Assembly (NCBI GenBank): GCA_014706385.1
Contig: JACGZH010000010.1
Location: 868,001-932,000 of the forward strand
Direction of reading: 5' to 3'
Source of the DNA: Phaffia rhodozyma
Taxonomy: Eukaryota > Basidiomycota > Tremellomycetes > Cystofilobasidiales > Mrakiaceae
DNA length: 64,000 nucleotides
In this document: piece after piece, positions 44,095 to 55,439 of the stretch
Layout of the letters: each line of letters opens with the position of its first letter
Position numbering within the stretch: position 1 is the stretch's first letter
Notes under the pieces: generated by a model
What the model saw: only the letters and a program-made list of their open reading frames with translations
What the model was told of the DNA's origin: nothing
Databases searched by the model: none
Position numbers and translations under genes: made by a program

Positions 44095-46672
44095 ATGCCT
44101 GTTCCTACGTCCGCCTACACTCTTCCTATCAGTCCTCTCATTCGAGCAGAAAGACCGCTCAAACCGTTTCCACCGATCCCATGGGAACTCAAAGCAGCTA
44201 TCATCCGGGCCGGCGCCGATGGGGTGTCGATCTCTCCGTTCCATCAGACAGGGGACGAACATGAGGACTCCGTTAGGGTCTATACATTTTTGAAGACTTG
44301 TTTGGTCGTCAACAAAGATTTCGCAGTGAGTCCGTTTGTGTGCGTATGGTTGTGTTTGCCCTTCCGGTCGTCTAGCTGGTTCAATACGAGTTTCGGCTTG
44401 GCATCGAGGCGGAACACAAAGAGGGGCAGAGGAAATACGTGGGGCTGTTTTCGTTCGGAAAACACGCGTGATTCTTTTATGAAGTCAAGGTGCTTGGGGA
44501 CTATGTGGATTTGTAGATTCAATGGATCTTGGCACCTTCGTCTCGGCTATAGAACGAAGAACACTTACCGACTTGAACCATCCTCCGTTTTCGTCATTCA
44601 AACCCTGTCTGTAGTCGGTTGCGATACCTCTTCTCTACGCGCACGTTTCTTTGACAACCGTACCGAACGGGAAACGATTTCTGAGAACGATCTCTAATCC
44701 GAGTTCGTTCAGCTCGACAGTCGTCCCTGGGCCACTCCGGTCGTTCATTCGAACTTTTACCTGGGCGACGTGGGAACCTTCAAATCTTCCACAGGATTTC
44801 AATTATAAAGCTATCATCTCCATCAGGCTCAGGCTTCTCTCAATCCTTCTCAAGGAAGGCGCGGTCAGAAGGGTGGAATTTCCAACGGTTGTCTGGCCTC
44901 TGTTGAAGGAGTTCGAAGAGATCGAGAGCGAAGAGCTCGGCCGGTTGCGGTCGTTAGGAATGATATTGGCGGTGGAGAATAGGAGTTTAAGTGAGGTGTT
45001 GACGTACCCAATCTTTAAAAACTTGCGGGAGCTAAGCGTAAGTCTTCATTCTTCATTCTAAACATCATTGTCTCGTTCTTCGGTCTCGACATCATCACCT
45101 GTCCTGTCGGACATGACCGCTATCATTTTTTCTTCGTGAAAATGTCATTTGAATCAGAGCTTGAGGCTAACCGTCTCCTTTATTTACCACAGATTTGGTA
45201 TGGTGCGTTGAAAGAATCATCCTTCCCTCTCCTTCTGTACTTGTTTTTAAAAGATACGAGAGAATCATGTGCGCGAGGAAATAAAAGCTGATATCTTTTC
45301 GCACATCTGGATCATATTTCACAGGTGATCCTGCGACCGGTATTGTCGAGTTCCCGCCCACCCTGTTAGTACTCTTCTGTAGCACCTAGCTCTCTCTGTT
45401 CATTTTTTACTCTATAAGAAGCAGCATGAGCAGAACTCAAACCAGATTCTGATGACTTACGAGGATTTACAGGGAATCGCTGAAAATTCGATGTGATCAC
45501 TTCAACCAAGGTTTGTCTTTTTCCTTTTTGAATCTACCGAGGTCTTGACTAACAAAGTGCCACTACAAACTCTCCCATTCTGTTTTGAAACTCGGTAGGA
45601 AACAACATACCTCTTCGAGAGTTGAGTATAGTCGAACGACAATCAAACATGACCCACATGCCACAGTTGAGAAAGCTTGACTTCAGTTTCACAACGAAGC
45701 GTTATCCAGAGGCTTCACCATGGGTCCGTTCCTTTCAGAAGGGGTTTCTTGTTCCTTAGCCCTAGACTGCCGCTCACAACTCCTGAATCTTTTTGTCTTT
45801 CTCGAATCATACAGGGTCCGGAACCGACATTCCTCTCTGCGATCGGCTCAACGATAAATCATCTGTCGCTCTCGACTGACCGATCGTCTTGCCCACAAGA
45901 TTCTTTACTCGACTTGTCCGTCTTCGGCTTGTGTCCGAATCTACAGACACTCGAGCTAACCAACCATCGGGTCTTCTCCTCCGGTCTGGATGATGGAAGA
46001 GAACTCTTCAAACTGGGCCATCGAAGGTTGAGCCGGATCCATTATCGGTTAGACGGAGAAACTCCTTGTGGAGAACCCGAGGCGGTTGGCCCTTCATCAC
46101 AGATGGACCTATTGGCGCTGGGAGAGATCAAGTCACTCTTCGAACGAGGGAGAGCTAGATTTCCGAAACTCGAATGGCTATCAATCGGAATGATCCCGAA
46201 GGACCAATGGTCGGACTCGTTGTCAACCATGTTGGGTTCGCTAACCATGATTCCAGGAGTGAAGGTGACTGATGAATGGGATCGACCAGTCTGGGAAATC
46301 ATCGATCAACGAAACCGATCCGAAGAACAATTCCGAACGAGAACTCGGACAAGATCGATGGCCGCTCTAGAGGAGATGGAAAGGACGGTCGCCATCGGTG
46401 GCAGGGACGGAGGGCAAGGGGGCTGTTTCCCTGCTGGTAAGAAAGAAACTGTTCGTCTGACCGTGTGTTCGTCGATAGATCGGTCCTCCTCCTCGCCGTC
46501 TCCTGGAAGCTCTTCAGAAGAGGACAGTCCGTCAACGGCGGTAGAAGAATCATTCGGAGTTCAACAAGGATATACGTCTTCATCAGGTTCATTCTTCGTC
46601 GGCCACGGAAATGCACAGGGTAAAACATTGGTGGAAGAAGGGATCCTTGTTGGGGGTCATGCCGGCTTGTAA
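44095..46672 (+). CDS. F-box/leucine-rich-repeat-like protein
   Basis: Exon 1 (44095-44325) ends ...FLKTCLVVNKDFA and a 289-base intron leads to exon 2 (44615-45037), SVAIPLLYAHVSLTTVPNGKRFLRTI. Together they give the basidiomycete F-box pattern in which a 'C..VN+.W' helix is followed by APLLYxHV. Several short exons with leucine-rich strands follow (IKFRELS-type, LRLTV, ESLKIRCDH, LRELSIV, LRKLDFSF, INHLSLS, LQTLELT), and a long last exon (about 45815-46672) ends with a Ser-rich tail. F-box proteins bind Skp1 in SCF ubiquitin ligases and LRR strands bind the substrate; that role is inferred. The inner short exons between 45037 and 45815 are only partly fixed. It is divergent from the small unknown gene. 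Confidence 0.6.
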
Positions 46673-47316
46673 GAAAATCGGCTGGGCCGTGTTTATTGCG
46701 TCGCTATAGGCGTTTTCCTTCTTTTTTTTTCTTTTCTTCCTTTTCTTCCTTTTTTTCTTCTTCGCCTTCTTCTTCAGAGTTGTAAGTCATGTCATCTATC
46801 GACTTCTGAAGGACGTTCAGCACACTGACAATCCCTTGGTATCTGTTCACCTAGACGACATATCTCCTTTCCTCTTCCTTACTTGCATACATCCAACCTT
46901 TACATTGCTTCTCGAAAACCACATGTATCATGTATCCTACAAATCCATATATTGTATTGTTCTTCATTTTCTCTACGCCCCATACATTTCTTCATATTCT
47001 CTCCCTAGCTGTTGTCGTTTGTTTATGTGTATGTTGATCTGCTCTGGATGGTATGTACTGTAAGATATCAAAAGCGAGCTAAATGACGTCACCCTTGTTT
47101 CTCAGCCTTCTTATCAGTCATTCTATCTTTCACTACAACGATTCCTAATGGTCCACTACAAAACTTTCGAATACCTTTCTCCACAAATAGGCTCGTCAAA
47201 CACCCCGGGACAATTTTTTTCTCTCCCCTCTTCCTTCTCTCCATCTCATTCTACTCGATATCTCATACAACATACACGCACTGTCCCTTACACATTCATA
47301 TACACTCATACCCACG
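46673..47316. other. Promoter region of neutral trehalase
   Basis: About 640 bases with a T/C-rich run at 46715-46770 just after the F-box gene stop, a perfect CRE at 47084-47091 (separate entry) and a TC-rich stretch near the trehalase start. No gene seen. Confidence 0.55.
47084..47091. promoter_or_regulatory. Perfect CRE palindrome upstream of neutral trehalase
   Basis: The eight bases read TGACGTCA, the consensus ATF/CREB site, 226 bases upstream of the trehalase ATG at 47317. Known: the S. pombe neutral trehalase gene is induced in stress by the Atf1 bZIP factor. Binding here is inferred from the sequence. Confidence 0.6.
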
Positions 47317-50300
47317 ATGCAGAGACCGCAATTAAAGACATCCAATTCACTTCTATTTCATGACGACCATGAATCCCCTTTCGTAAATTCCCCGGCACCC
47401 AGCACTCCTATCGCTCCGGGCGCTGCTCCTGGTGCATCTGCATCCACCGATCCTTCGTCCTCGACTGCAGGCCGACCAGCAGCCACATCAGCATCAGGTC
47501 CTGTGAAAGTACTAGGGTTCCCTTCGGATACTTCAACACTGGCCAAAGGTGGAAAGAAGACTATCCCGGCGGTTCATAGTGATGCCAGTGAATATTATTC
47601 GACCGAGGTTCATTCGAGAGCCAGGACGTTCAGTCAGGTTTGTTTTTTTTGTTTTTCTTCTTTGGCCTGGTCGAAGAGAAACTGTCTTGTGCCTCTTCTG
47701 GGCATCCTCTTCTCTCATCACCGTGTCTAGTACATGGTGATATGTTCTATCGAGAGTCTTCAGACATCGATCGATAAGAGATGACTGATCTTTTGTCTTT
47801 TTCATATGTGTATCTCTGAATAACATGATTTTGAAGGCGGCTCCCTCCAAAGCTGGAGGAGTAGGTATCGGCCAAGATCTTATCAACAGACAACGCCGAC
47901 TCAGTCACGGTTCGTTCCAGCCTGTCTGTTCTCTATGTTTCGCCTCACCGTTTGTGTAAGCTCACTTGGTTCACATCCGACAGATGAAAAGTCTACTACG
48001 GCTCCCAGGCGGTTCCTGATTGATGTAGAGGAGACTATGCGACTAGTCCTCGAGCAAGAGGACACCGATGGAGATTTCCAAGTGGGTCGTTTTCTTGCTT
48101 TACCTCTTCTCTCGATCCTTGGCCCTATTTATCTAATGAGAAATCGTGCTCGACATGTCATTAGATTTGTATCACAGATTCTGGACCTAAGGTGATGACC
48201 CTAGGTACGGCAACCTCGAACGGTTACAAATCATTCGATGTCCGAGTACGTCGTCCTTTCATTTCATCCGTTCGTTTCAACTTATCCTGTGCCAATACAC
48301 TAACTTTGATTTCTTCTTCTTCTTCTTTTCTGTTGCTAGGGAAACTACATGCTCTCCAACTTGCTTCAGGAGCTCGCCCTCGCCCGAGACTATGGCAGAA
48401 AGAGAATTGTACTTGATGAAGCTCGACTAACAGAGAACCCGGTCGACAGACTGTCGAGGATGATCCGAAACTCATTCTGGAACGCGCTCACCAGGAGAAT
48501 CGACGGAGATGGTCTTGAGATTATTTGTGCGGACCCAAAGAACAGGACGAGCAATGTAAAGCCATTGATCTACGTCCCCCATGGAGAACCAGAGATGGCA
48601 GACTACTACAGAGAGGTCTCTGCTCAGAAGCCTCATCTAGGTCTTCAAGTGGAGCTTCTCCCCCCAAACCCAGACGACCCGGCGTTCGTTCAGTCACTTA
48701 ATGATCGACCCGGGATCCTTGCACTCGCCATGCGCAAGACGGTTGATCCGGAAACAAAGAAAACGACCTTCAAGGGTATTCCATTCATCGTACCGGGAGC
48801 TAGATTCAACGAGCTCTACAATTGGGATAGTTACTTCATCTCCCTCGGTCTGTTGATTGACGGGAAAATCGAGATGGCGAAAGGCATGGTTGAGCACTTT
48901 ATCTTTGAAATCAAGCATTACGGTTCGTTTCATATTGATTTCACCTTACTTTCCATCGTATACAACTTGAGCTGACTAAGGTCCGAACGTTTCGAACCTC
49001 TAGGTAAAATCTTGAATGGAAGTCGAAGTTACGTAAGTTGCTCTCAGCTCTATTACACGGTCAAAGCTAGTAATCAAGTTGCCCACGAGACTAACGACTC
49101 GGCTCGGTTCGGTTCGGAACACATCACACAGTATTTGTGCAGAACGCAACCTCCTTTCTTGACAGATATGGCTCTCCAGACGTACAACCAGTTGGACAGG
49201 GCAGACGAGAAGGCAAACAACCTCTGGTTGAAGGGTGCCATTCAGGCTGCTATCAAGGTTTGCTCTTGCTATCCTATCATATAGTGTTCGACCGTTTCTT
49301 TATACTCAATGACTTGAGTGCTCTTCTTTTTCAAATCAGGAATATCACACTATCTGGGTAGCTGAGCCCCGAATGGACCCCATCACTGGTCTCTCTAGAT
49401 TCAGACCGGACGGACTCGGAATTCCTCCAGAGACCGAGGCCACTCACTTCACGCACATCCTTCAGCCCTACGCTGACAAGCATGGAATCTCTGTCCTCGA
49501 ATTTGCCGACGCTTACAACTTTGGGGAGATTAAAGAGCCAGAACTGGACGAGTATTTCATGCACGACCGAGCTGTTCGGGAGGTGAGTTCTTATCTTTGG
49601 TCAGTTTTCATAGTGGATCAGGACTCGTTAATTAATTAAATTATTCATTTTCCGTCATTCCTCTCGTAGAGTGGGCACGATACCACTTACCGATTCGAGA
49701 AGAGGTGTGCCAACCTGGCAACGATCGATCTCAACGCCCTTCTCTACAAGTAAGATCTTTTCTGAACCCCGATCATGTCTGTTGAGAGAGAAGACGACTA
49801 ATCATACCTCTACGTGCGCTTGATTAGGTACGAGACCGATATCGCTACCGCCATTCGGGATGTCTTCAATGACTCGTTTGAGATGGAAGAAGACTTCCCC
49901 CTTTCTCCCTTCCCGATCACCCCCGAAGCCTATGCTCAACCCACATCGACCTGGGCCCGATCTACAGGCAAGATCCACTCCTCCGCCGAGTGGTTCGCCC
50001 GTGCTGAATTCAGAAAACAACAGATCGACAAGTATCTTTGGAATGAGGGTCAAAAGCTATACTACGATTACGATACCGCCAAGAAGAGACAGAGCAGGTA
50101 CGAGAGTGTGACCGCATTCTGGGCACTTTGGGCAGGTTGTGCGAGTGAAGACCAGGCATTGAAACTTGTGTAAGCTATCAATCTTCGAAATATCTACGTG
50201 TGCATCCTGAACAGAATCATCAGGAAGAATGCTTAGTCAATTCTTTCTTCTTTATCTAGCCGACATTCACTCTCCAAATTTGAGGTGATCGGAGGTTTGG

Positions 50301-51225
50301 TCCCCGGTACAGAAGAGTCTCGTGGAAAGATCTCGCTTTCTCGACCAAACAGACAGTGGGGTGCGTTCTCTGTTTTCTATCTGCCTTCCTACCTCATTCT
50401 CTCTCGCGCATGTGCTTACTGTTCTTGAATGACGCACGTTTTGGTCAGATTTCCCGTATGCCTGGCCTCCACACCAAATCATGGCCTGGGTTGGGCTCGA
50501 GCGGTATGGATTCATTGAGGAGGCTAGTCGGCTAGCTTATCGATGGATTTATATGATGACTGTTGCGTTCGTTGACTGTGAGTCGCTTTGTTTCTTTGAC
50601 AACCTTCTGCATACTCTGGAGCGTGTATTCATCTTCCAAATCCATATGATTTCGTCTTTAGTCAACGGTGTCGTTCCTGAGAAAGTAGGTGGCAGGTTTT
50701 ATGAGTGATTCGCTACAATACGATCCTCGGCTGACACTCCTTTGTATATAATTCATTTAGTTCGACGCCGTCAAGCTTTCGCACATGGTTGATGCCGAAT
50801 ATGGAAACCAGGGTGTTGACTTCAAATTTGTTGCCCGAGAGGGTTTTGGCTGGACAAAGTAAGTCCTTATATGTTCGGATTTTTGGATGGACATCTGGAT
50901 GGATTGTTCATTTCTTTGTGTTTCCTCATTGTGCAGTGCAAGTTTCCAGGTCGGGTTGTCGTTCCTGAGGTTTGTTCTGCTCCTTTCTTGTCTTGGATTT
51001 GCCCGCCTCTCGAAAAGTGTTTTCTGATATTTGGCATCACGTCTTCTTCCTTTGTAATGCAGTGTGGCTATGAGACGGGCAGTCTCTGCATGTGTCAACC
51101 CTGATGTCTTTTTCGGAAGACACGCCTCAACTATGAAGGGTTTAGATCTAGATATCAATACACTAGGTTCTGCTACTGGCGGAGTAGATTCTTTGGACGT
51201 GGCGACCAAGAATTTGGGACTCTAA
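47317..51225 (+). CDS. NTH1: Neutral (cytosolic) trehalase
   Basis: Multi-exon gene; first exon 47317-47637, second 47837-47909. Seen in order: a disordered Ser/Pro/Ala N-terminus, the PKA-like phosphosite [12 protein letters not shown], the calcium-binding segment [16 protein letters not shown] and SLGT-like [19 protein letters not shown], then the glycoside hydrolase 37 core with [15 protein letters not shown] (trehalase signature 1), [23 protein letters not shown], and [10 protein letters not shown] (signature 2), and a C-terminal [12 protein letters not shown]. The enzyme splits trehalose into two glucose molecules in the cytosol. In yeast it is switched on by PKA phosphorylation, 14-3-3 and Ca2+, and all the needed sites are visible. 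Ends at TAA 51223-51225. The donor at 47910 is GTTCGT and cuts the codon right after the RRLSH phosphosite. Confidence 0.94.
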
Positions 51226-51645
51226 ATTACCATCTTTATCACCAGAGACATTTTATCTTTTCCTTGGATCATCTTTTTGACTTTCGTGCACCGTTCTTTC
51301 ATCTTGGCCTTTGGCAATTGTTCATATGGGCTTTCGTTCATCTCTCTATCTTTTCTCGATTTTTCTCCGTGTACCAATTAGAACGTGATCAACTCTTTTC
51401 TCCCTCCTTTTCACATGTTTATCCTGATATCCTCCTCAATTGTCTTCAGCATCCATTTCCTTTCACTTTTTTGTCCGATCTGTACGTTCTCATGATGAAT
51501 GTCTTTTCTTGTAGGATTTCGGTTTAATGCGAATCAGAGTGGACGAACGTCTATATTTCCCATGTATATGCACTTGCTACGACTATACAACCACGAGGAC
51601 AAAGAACTGGATGAAACCCACAACTTGAGAAAAACCTCTCTAGAT
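51226..51645. other. Convergent intergenic region (trehalase / DUS1)
   Basis: T-rich on the + strand (51240-51500). It holds two facing 3' UTRs. No gene seen. Confidence 0.45.
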
Positions 51646-53972
51646 CTAGTCTGAAGTAGGACGAGGAGGAGAAACAAGAGCTGGAACGACTGGAGGTTCA
51701 CTGTTGATCGATTCTTCCTCCACAGTGGGTTCTTGTACGTCGAGATGCGGTTTTTTTCTTCCGACAGGGCCGTTTATCGAAGATTGGACCGAGCCTGAGG
51801 TCGAGTCGTCTTCAGCTCGAGATTCTGTCGGTTCGTCCAGTTCTCTCTTACCATTTCCCTTCCTCTTCGCGTTCCCATTCCCATTGACGTTCCCGTTTGA
51901 GTTCTTGTTCTTTTTGTTACACTTGGAACTGGTGTTGTGCGCCTTGATGTTCTCCAACCTCCTCCTGTCTCTCTCCTCCTTCTTTTCTCTTTTCAGAATC
52001 TCCTTCGCCCTGACCTTTTCCTCGTGAAACTCACAACCTAGACCTACATGTTCACCTGCGCCGTATCCTCCATCCTGACTAACGTTTGTCGGTGTGAGAC
52101 CCTGTGCGACGAGTTCATTGAACGATGTTAACCGACAATGGGTTATACATGACCGATGGGGACAAGAAGATGATGCCATGTTTGTGCATTTATGTGGGGA
52201 TGGATGTTTGGACGTAGGAGGAAGGAGGAAAGTGCATGTGATCGGTGTGTTTGAACCAGAGATGGGCATGGCCGAGGATGAATTGGGAGGATGGAGAGAA
52301 GCGACAGCGTCGAATGTAGATGTCGTCATGAGTGGATGGGAAGCTGGGTGAAGAGAGGTTGAAGTTGTAAATGAAGAAGCAGTGGCACTGGTGCTGGTAG
52401 GGTTGGATGGGTTGATAGCTCGCGCCTGAGGTTGTGATAGCCAGTGAGGGACTATCCTGATCGATGTCTGAGGATCTACTGGGAAAGCTGAATCCACTAT
52501 CGGAAACTCCTTCTGTCTCTCCTTTCCTACGGCCTCCCAAGCCTGATCCAACAGTCGTTCTTCAAAGTCACGGACGAACGTTCTCCAAAGTGACAGCCAT
52601 TCCCTTCCTTCTTCGCCATCGATCTTGTCGATAGGAACACCTCTTCCTAGTCGATCTCTGAAGTCTCTGTTGGAAGGGACATCTAAAGCTGGCCGTAAGA
52701 TCTTGAACAAATGTGATTTAACAGCAGAGGTTGAGGTCTTTGTGAGGAGTGATTGACAGATCCGGATGTATCGATCAGCCAGGTGAGTGATCGGGACGTG
52801 TTCGTGCGGAATCGAAGTGTTTGAGGACGATGGGGGGAGGAAGATCGCTGGGTTGTATAGGTTGCCCTGTATCCATATGAGAAAAGGAGGGAAATTGAAC
52901 ATCAAGACTTCCGCATATTTCCGAGATAGAGATAAAGAAAGGAATCTGTTAAACAAACCTCGGCAGACATAACACCGTCGACACCAGTGAAGTCGATACA
53001 CCGTTGAACGTCTTCGTAGTAAAGGATGTTGCCGTTGGCGAAGACCGGTACGCTGACTGCTTCTTTAACTGCCTTGATCTGTTTCCAGTCGGCTAGGCCC
53101 TGGAAGAAGAGAAGCAAGTCGGTTGGCTGGAAACAACGAACACGACGGAAGAGAATGACGGACTTACGGTGTACTGTCCTTTCATCTCTCTCGTTCTTCC
53201 ATGGATCGTCAAGATCTGAGCTCCTGCTCTTTCCAACATCCGCGCATACTCCACCGTCTTTTCGACCTCTGGGAAACATCGAAACTTTGCCGTAACTGGA
53301 ATGTCCAGCTCATTGTGAAGCTTGTTGATTAGCGAATAGATCAAATCAGGTTGTTCCATCAAGAACGCGCCGTATTGTCCTTTTCGAGCGATGCCTTGGG
53401 GACAACCTAGATTGAGATCGACGGCGTCCACTCTATGTTGGATCTTTTTGGCAGCAATTAAGAACTCGTCAGGATCGTTGGCGCACATCTGGGCAAACAC
53501 CGGTCGATCGGATACACCCCAGTCTGGAAAGAGTTCTTCCGATCCTTCCTCGCCTGTGAAATAAACGAAATGAGAGAGAGAAAAAGAGAATCCATGATTG
53601 TCAGACAATATCCACAAATTGACTAGGTAGCAATGTTGACGAACCACACGGCAGGTCAAACATTCCTCGACCATGGACGTTATCTTCGTATTTTGGTCCG
53701 GAAAACAACCTGGCGTGGATCATGGGTGTGTAAGCGAGTGTAGCAGCTTGGTTGACGATCTTCCCTGCCTTCTTCCCAGGCTCCTCGACTCTCTTATCAT
53801 CTTCCGAAGTGATACCAGCCGTAGAACCACGATCCATGTCGTCGACCGGGGCTCTGGAAAGGATTCGCCAAGGAAGTTCGGAGGCATCCACCATGGGTGC
53901 GAGGACATGCCTAGGCGAACCGATGGACCTGAAGAACTCATAGCCCTCGAGCTTTCTCTTATTCTGTTCCAT
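51646..53972 (-). CDS. DUS1: tRNA-dihydrouridine(16/17) synthase Dus1, with long C-terminal extension
   Basis: Four exons (53645-53972, 53168-53553, 52959-53099, 51646-52866) splice to 691 residues. Start [20 protein letters not shown] is followed by [15 protein letters not shown] (FMN-binding start of the barrel), [43 protein letters not shown] with the catalytic Cys, [31 protein letters not shown] and [16 protein letters not shown]. Dus enzymes reduce uridines in the tRNA D-loop with FMN and NADPH. The Dus1 subtype is inferred from the N-terminal motif and the DGVMSAEGNL end. After the helical domain (about residue 400) comes a 290-residue extension, rich in Ser/Thr/Asn and Lys, with Cys/His clusters ([28 protein letters not shown]) that could bind zinc, and a basic run ([12 protein letters not shown]...KRKGNGKR) that could bind RNA or be a nuclear signal. 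The first donor is GTTCGT. Confidence 0.9.
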
Positions 53973-55439
53973 TCGTTGCGTGTGTGTGTGCGTGCGTGTG
54001 TGTGAGCTAGAAAGAGAGGATCCAAGACGAGCAAGCGAGACGAGCAGGCAAGGTATATAGAATGGCTGGAGTTGTCTTCTCAAATTCAGTGTGGCGTCTG
54101 TTGGGCTGTAAGGGAGAACAAGGCTGTGCTCGCCGCCTCCCCTAGGCTCACACGTAGGCTTTCATCCCCATCAGCAACACTCATCCAGCAAACAACGACC
54201 GTCGTGAGTGCTAGTCCAGCTTGATGGGAGAGAGATAGAGGAGAGCGTGTGGAGTGCAGGACAGGGAGAACAGACCGCAGAGCGTGGTGATGTTGCTTAC
54301 TTCGATATCTTTGGGTTTGCCAATCAACAGTCTATACTTTCTCGTTCGCTCCGACTCTCATCTGGATATCGACTCTCGATCATGGTATGGCATTCCTTGT
54401 TTGCCTTGGTCGTTATGTACAAGCTCTTACTGAAACCTCATCTTTTGATGCTGGACACGCGACACAGACTGCATTGTTCAACTTTCAATCATTACTGCTC
54501 TGTGTGATTTTGTTCATCTGCACGTGCACATATGCTAGGGCCACTGCTCCCGGACTCGTCGACCGGAACAAGGAAGGGTGAGTCTTGGTTTAGTCTGAGT
54601 GGATTCTATATTCAAAGGACCATCCTTCGAAGTTTACGCTTTCGGTCAGGAGAGCGACAAACTGGTGGATATATGGAACTACGGATTTCCTCGGCTCGGA
54701 AACTTTCTTGTGTGGTCAACTGAACAGTGGTTTTACTTGGATCAACTTGATATAGATTCTCTGGTTTATTCTGGAAATGCTCCCGCATAGGTAAGCTTTT
54801 CAAAATCCAAATGCTCATCTAGATCTGATCTGTATGCTTACCTGACTGTTGTCTGGGGGACCTATGTCGCGCTTGTTTTCGACAGGAGAGAGATTGTCGC
54901 CTTATGTGTCGCTGGCTTGCGTGGTGATGGGCGTGACGATCTTGCTCCGTTGAGTGACGTTGGATGTGCTGATCTGCCGGTCCACAGGTCGACTAGACCT
55001 TATTGTCTGTCACAAGGATGGAGAACTCCAAAAGAGGGAAGAACAAGTCATGGGGTTGTATAATATGATGACTGTAATGAGATCTTGCTTCTGGTTTTGG
55101 CTCTGGCTCACGCTCTGGTCAACCTGCGTGTGTAGACATTAAAATGATCTGCCAGACCATAATGCCACCTACTCGATTTCTACAGTCGACCGACGAGGGT
55201 ATGAGGATGATCCCGATGAAAGCAGAGAGACTTGACGAGAACAGGCCGGAGAGTCGGAGAGAGAAGATAATTAGAAACGACCCAAACAAACTGAACGTTC
55301 AACTTCCAACTGCCAACTTCCAACCAACCATCTTGTTAACGTTCCGTTGTTTGCCTTCTTACTCTTCGACAGCCGTTTGCTCAGATCAGAAAGACGTTCT
55401 CACAGAGTCGACCACAAACTCGCTTCCATTCCTGGCCGG
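53973..55439. other. Divergent intergenic region (DUS1 / EAF1)
   Basis: About 1.47 kb. A GTGTGT/CGTGCG run lies at 53978-54002 directly upstream of DUS1. Between 54370 and 54790 there are stretches bounded by plausible donors and acceptors (GTGAGT at 54580, CAAAG at 54617), but no conserved protein motif. It may hold a noncoding transcript or the spliced 5' UTR of EAF1. No supported gene. Confidence 0.45.
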
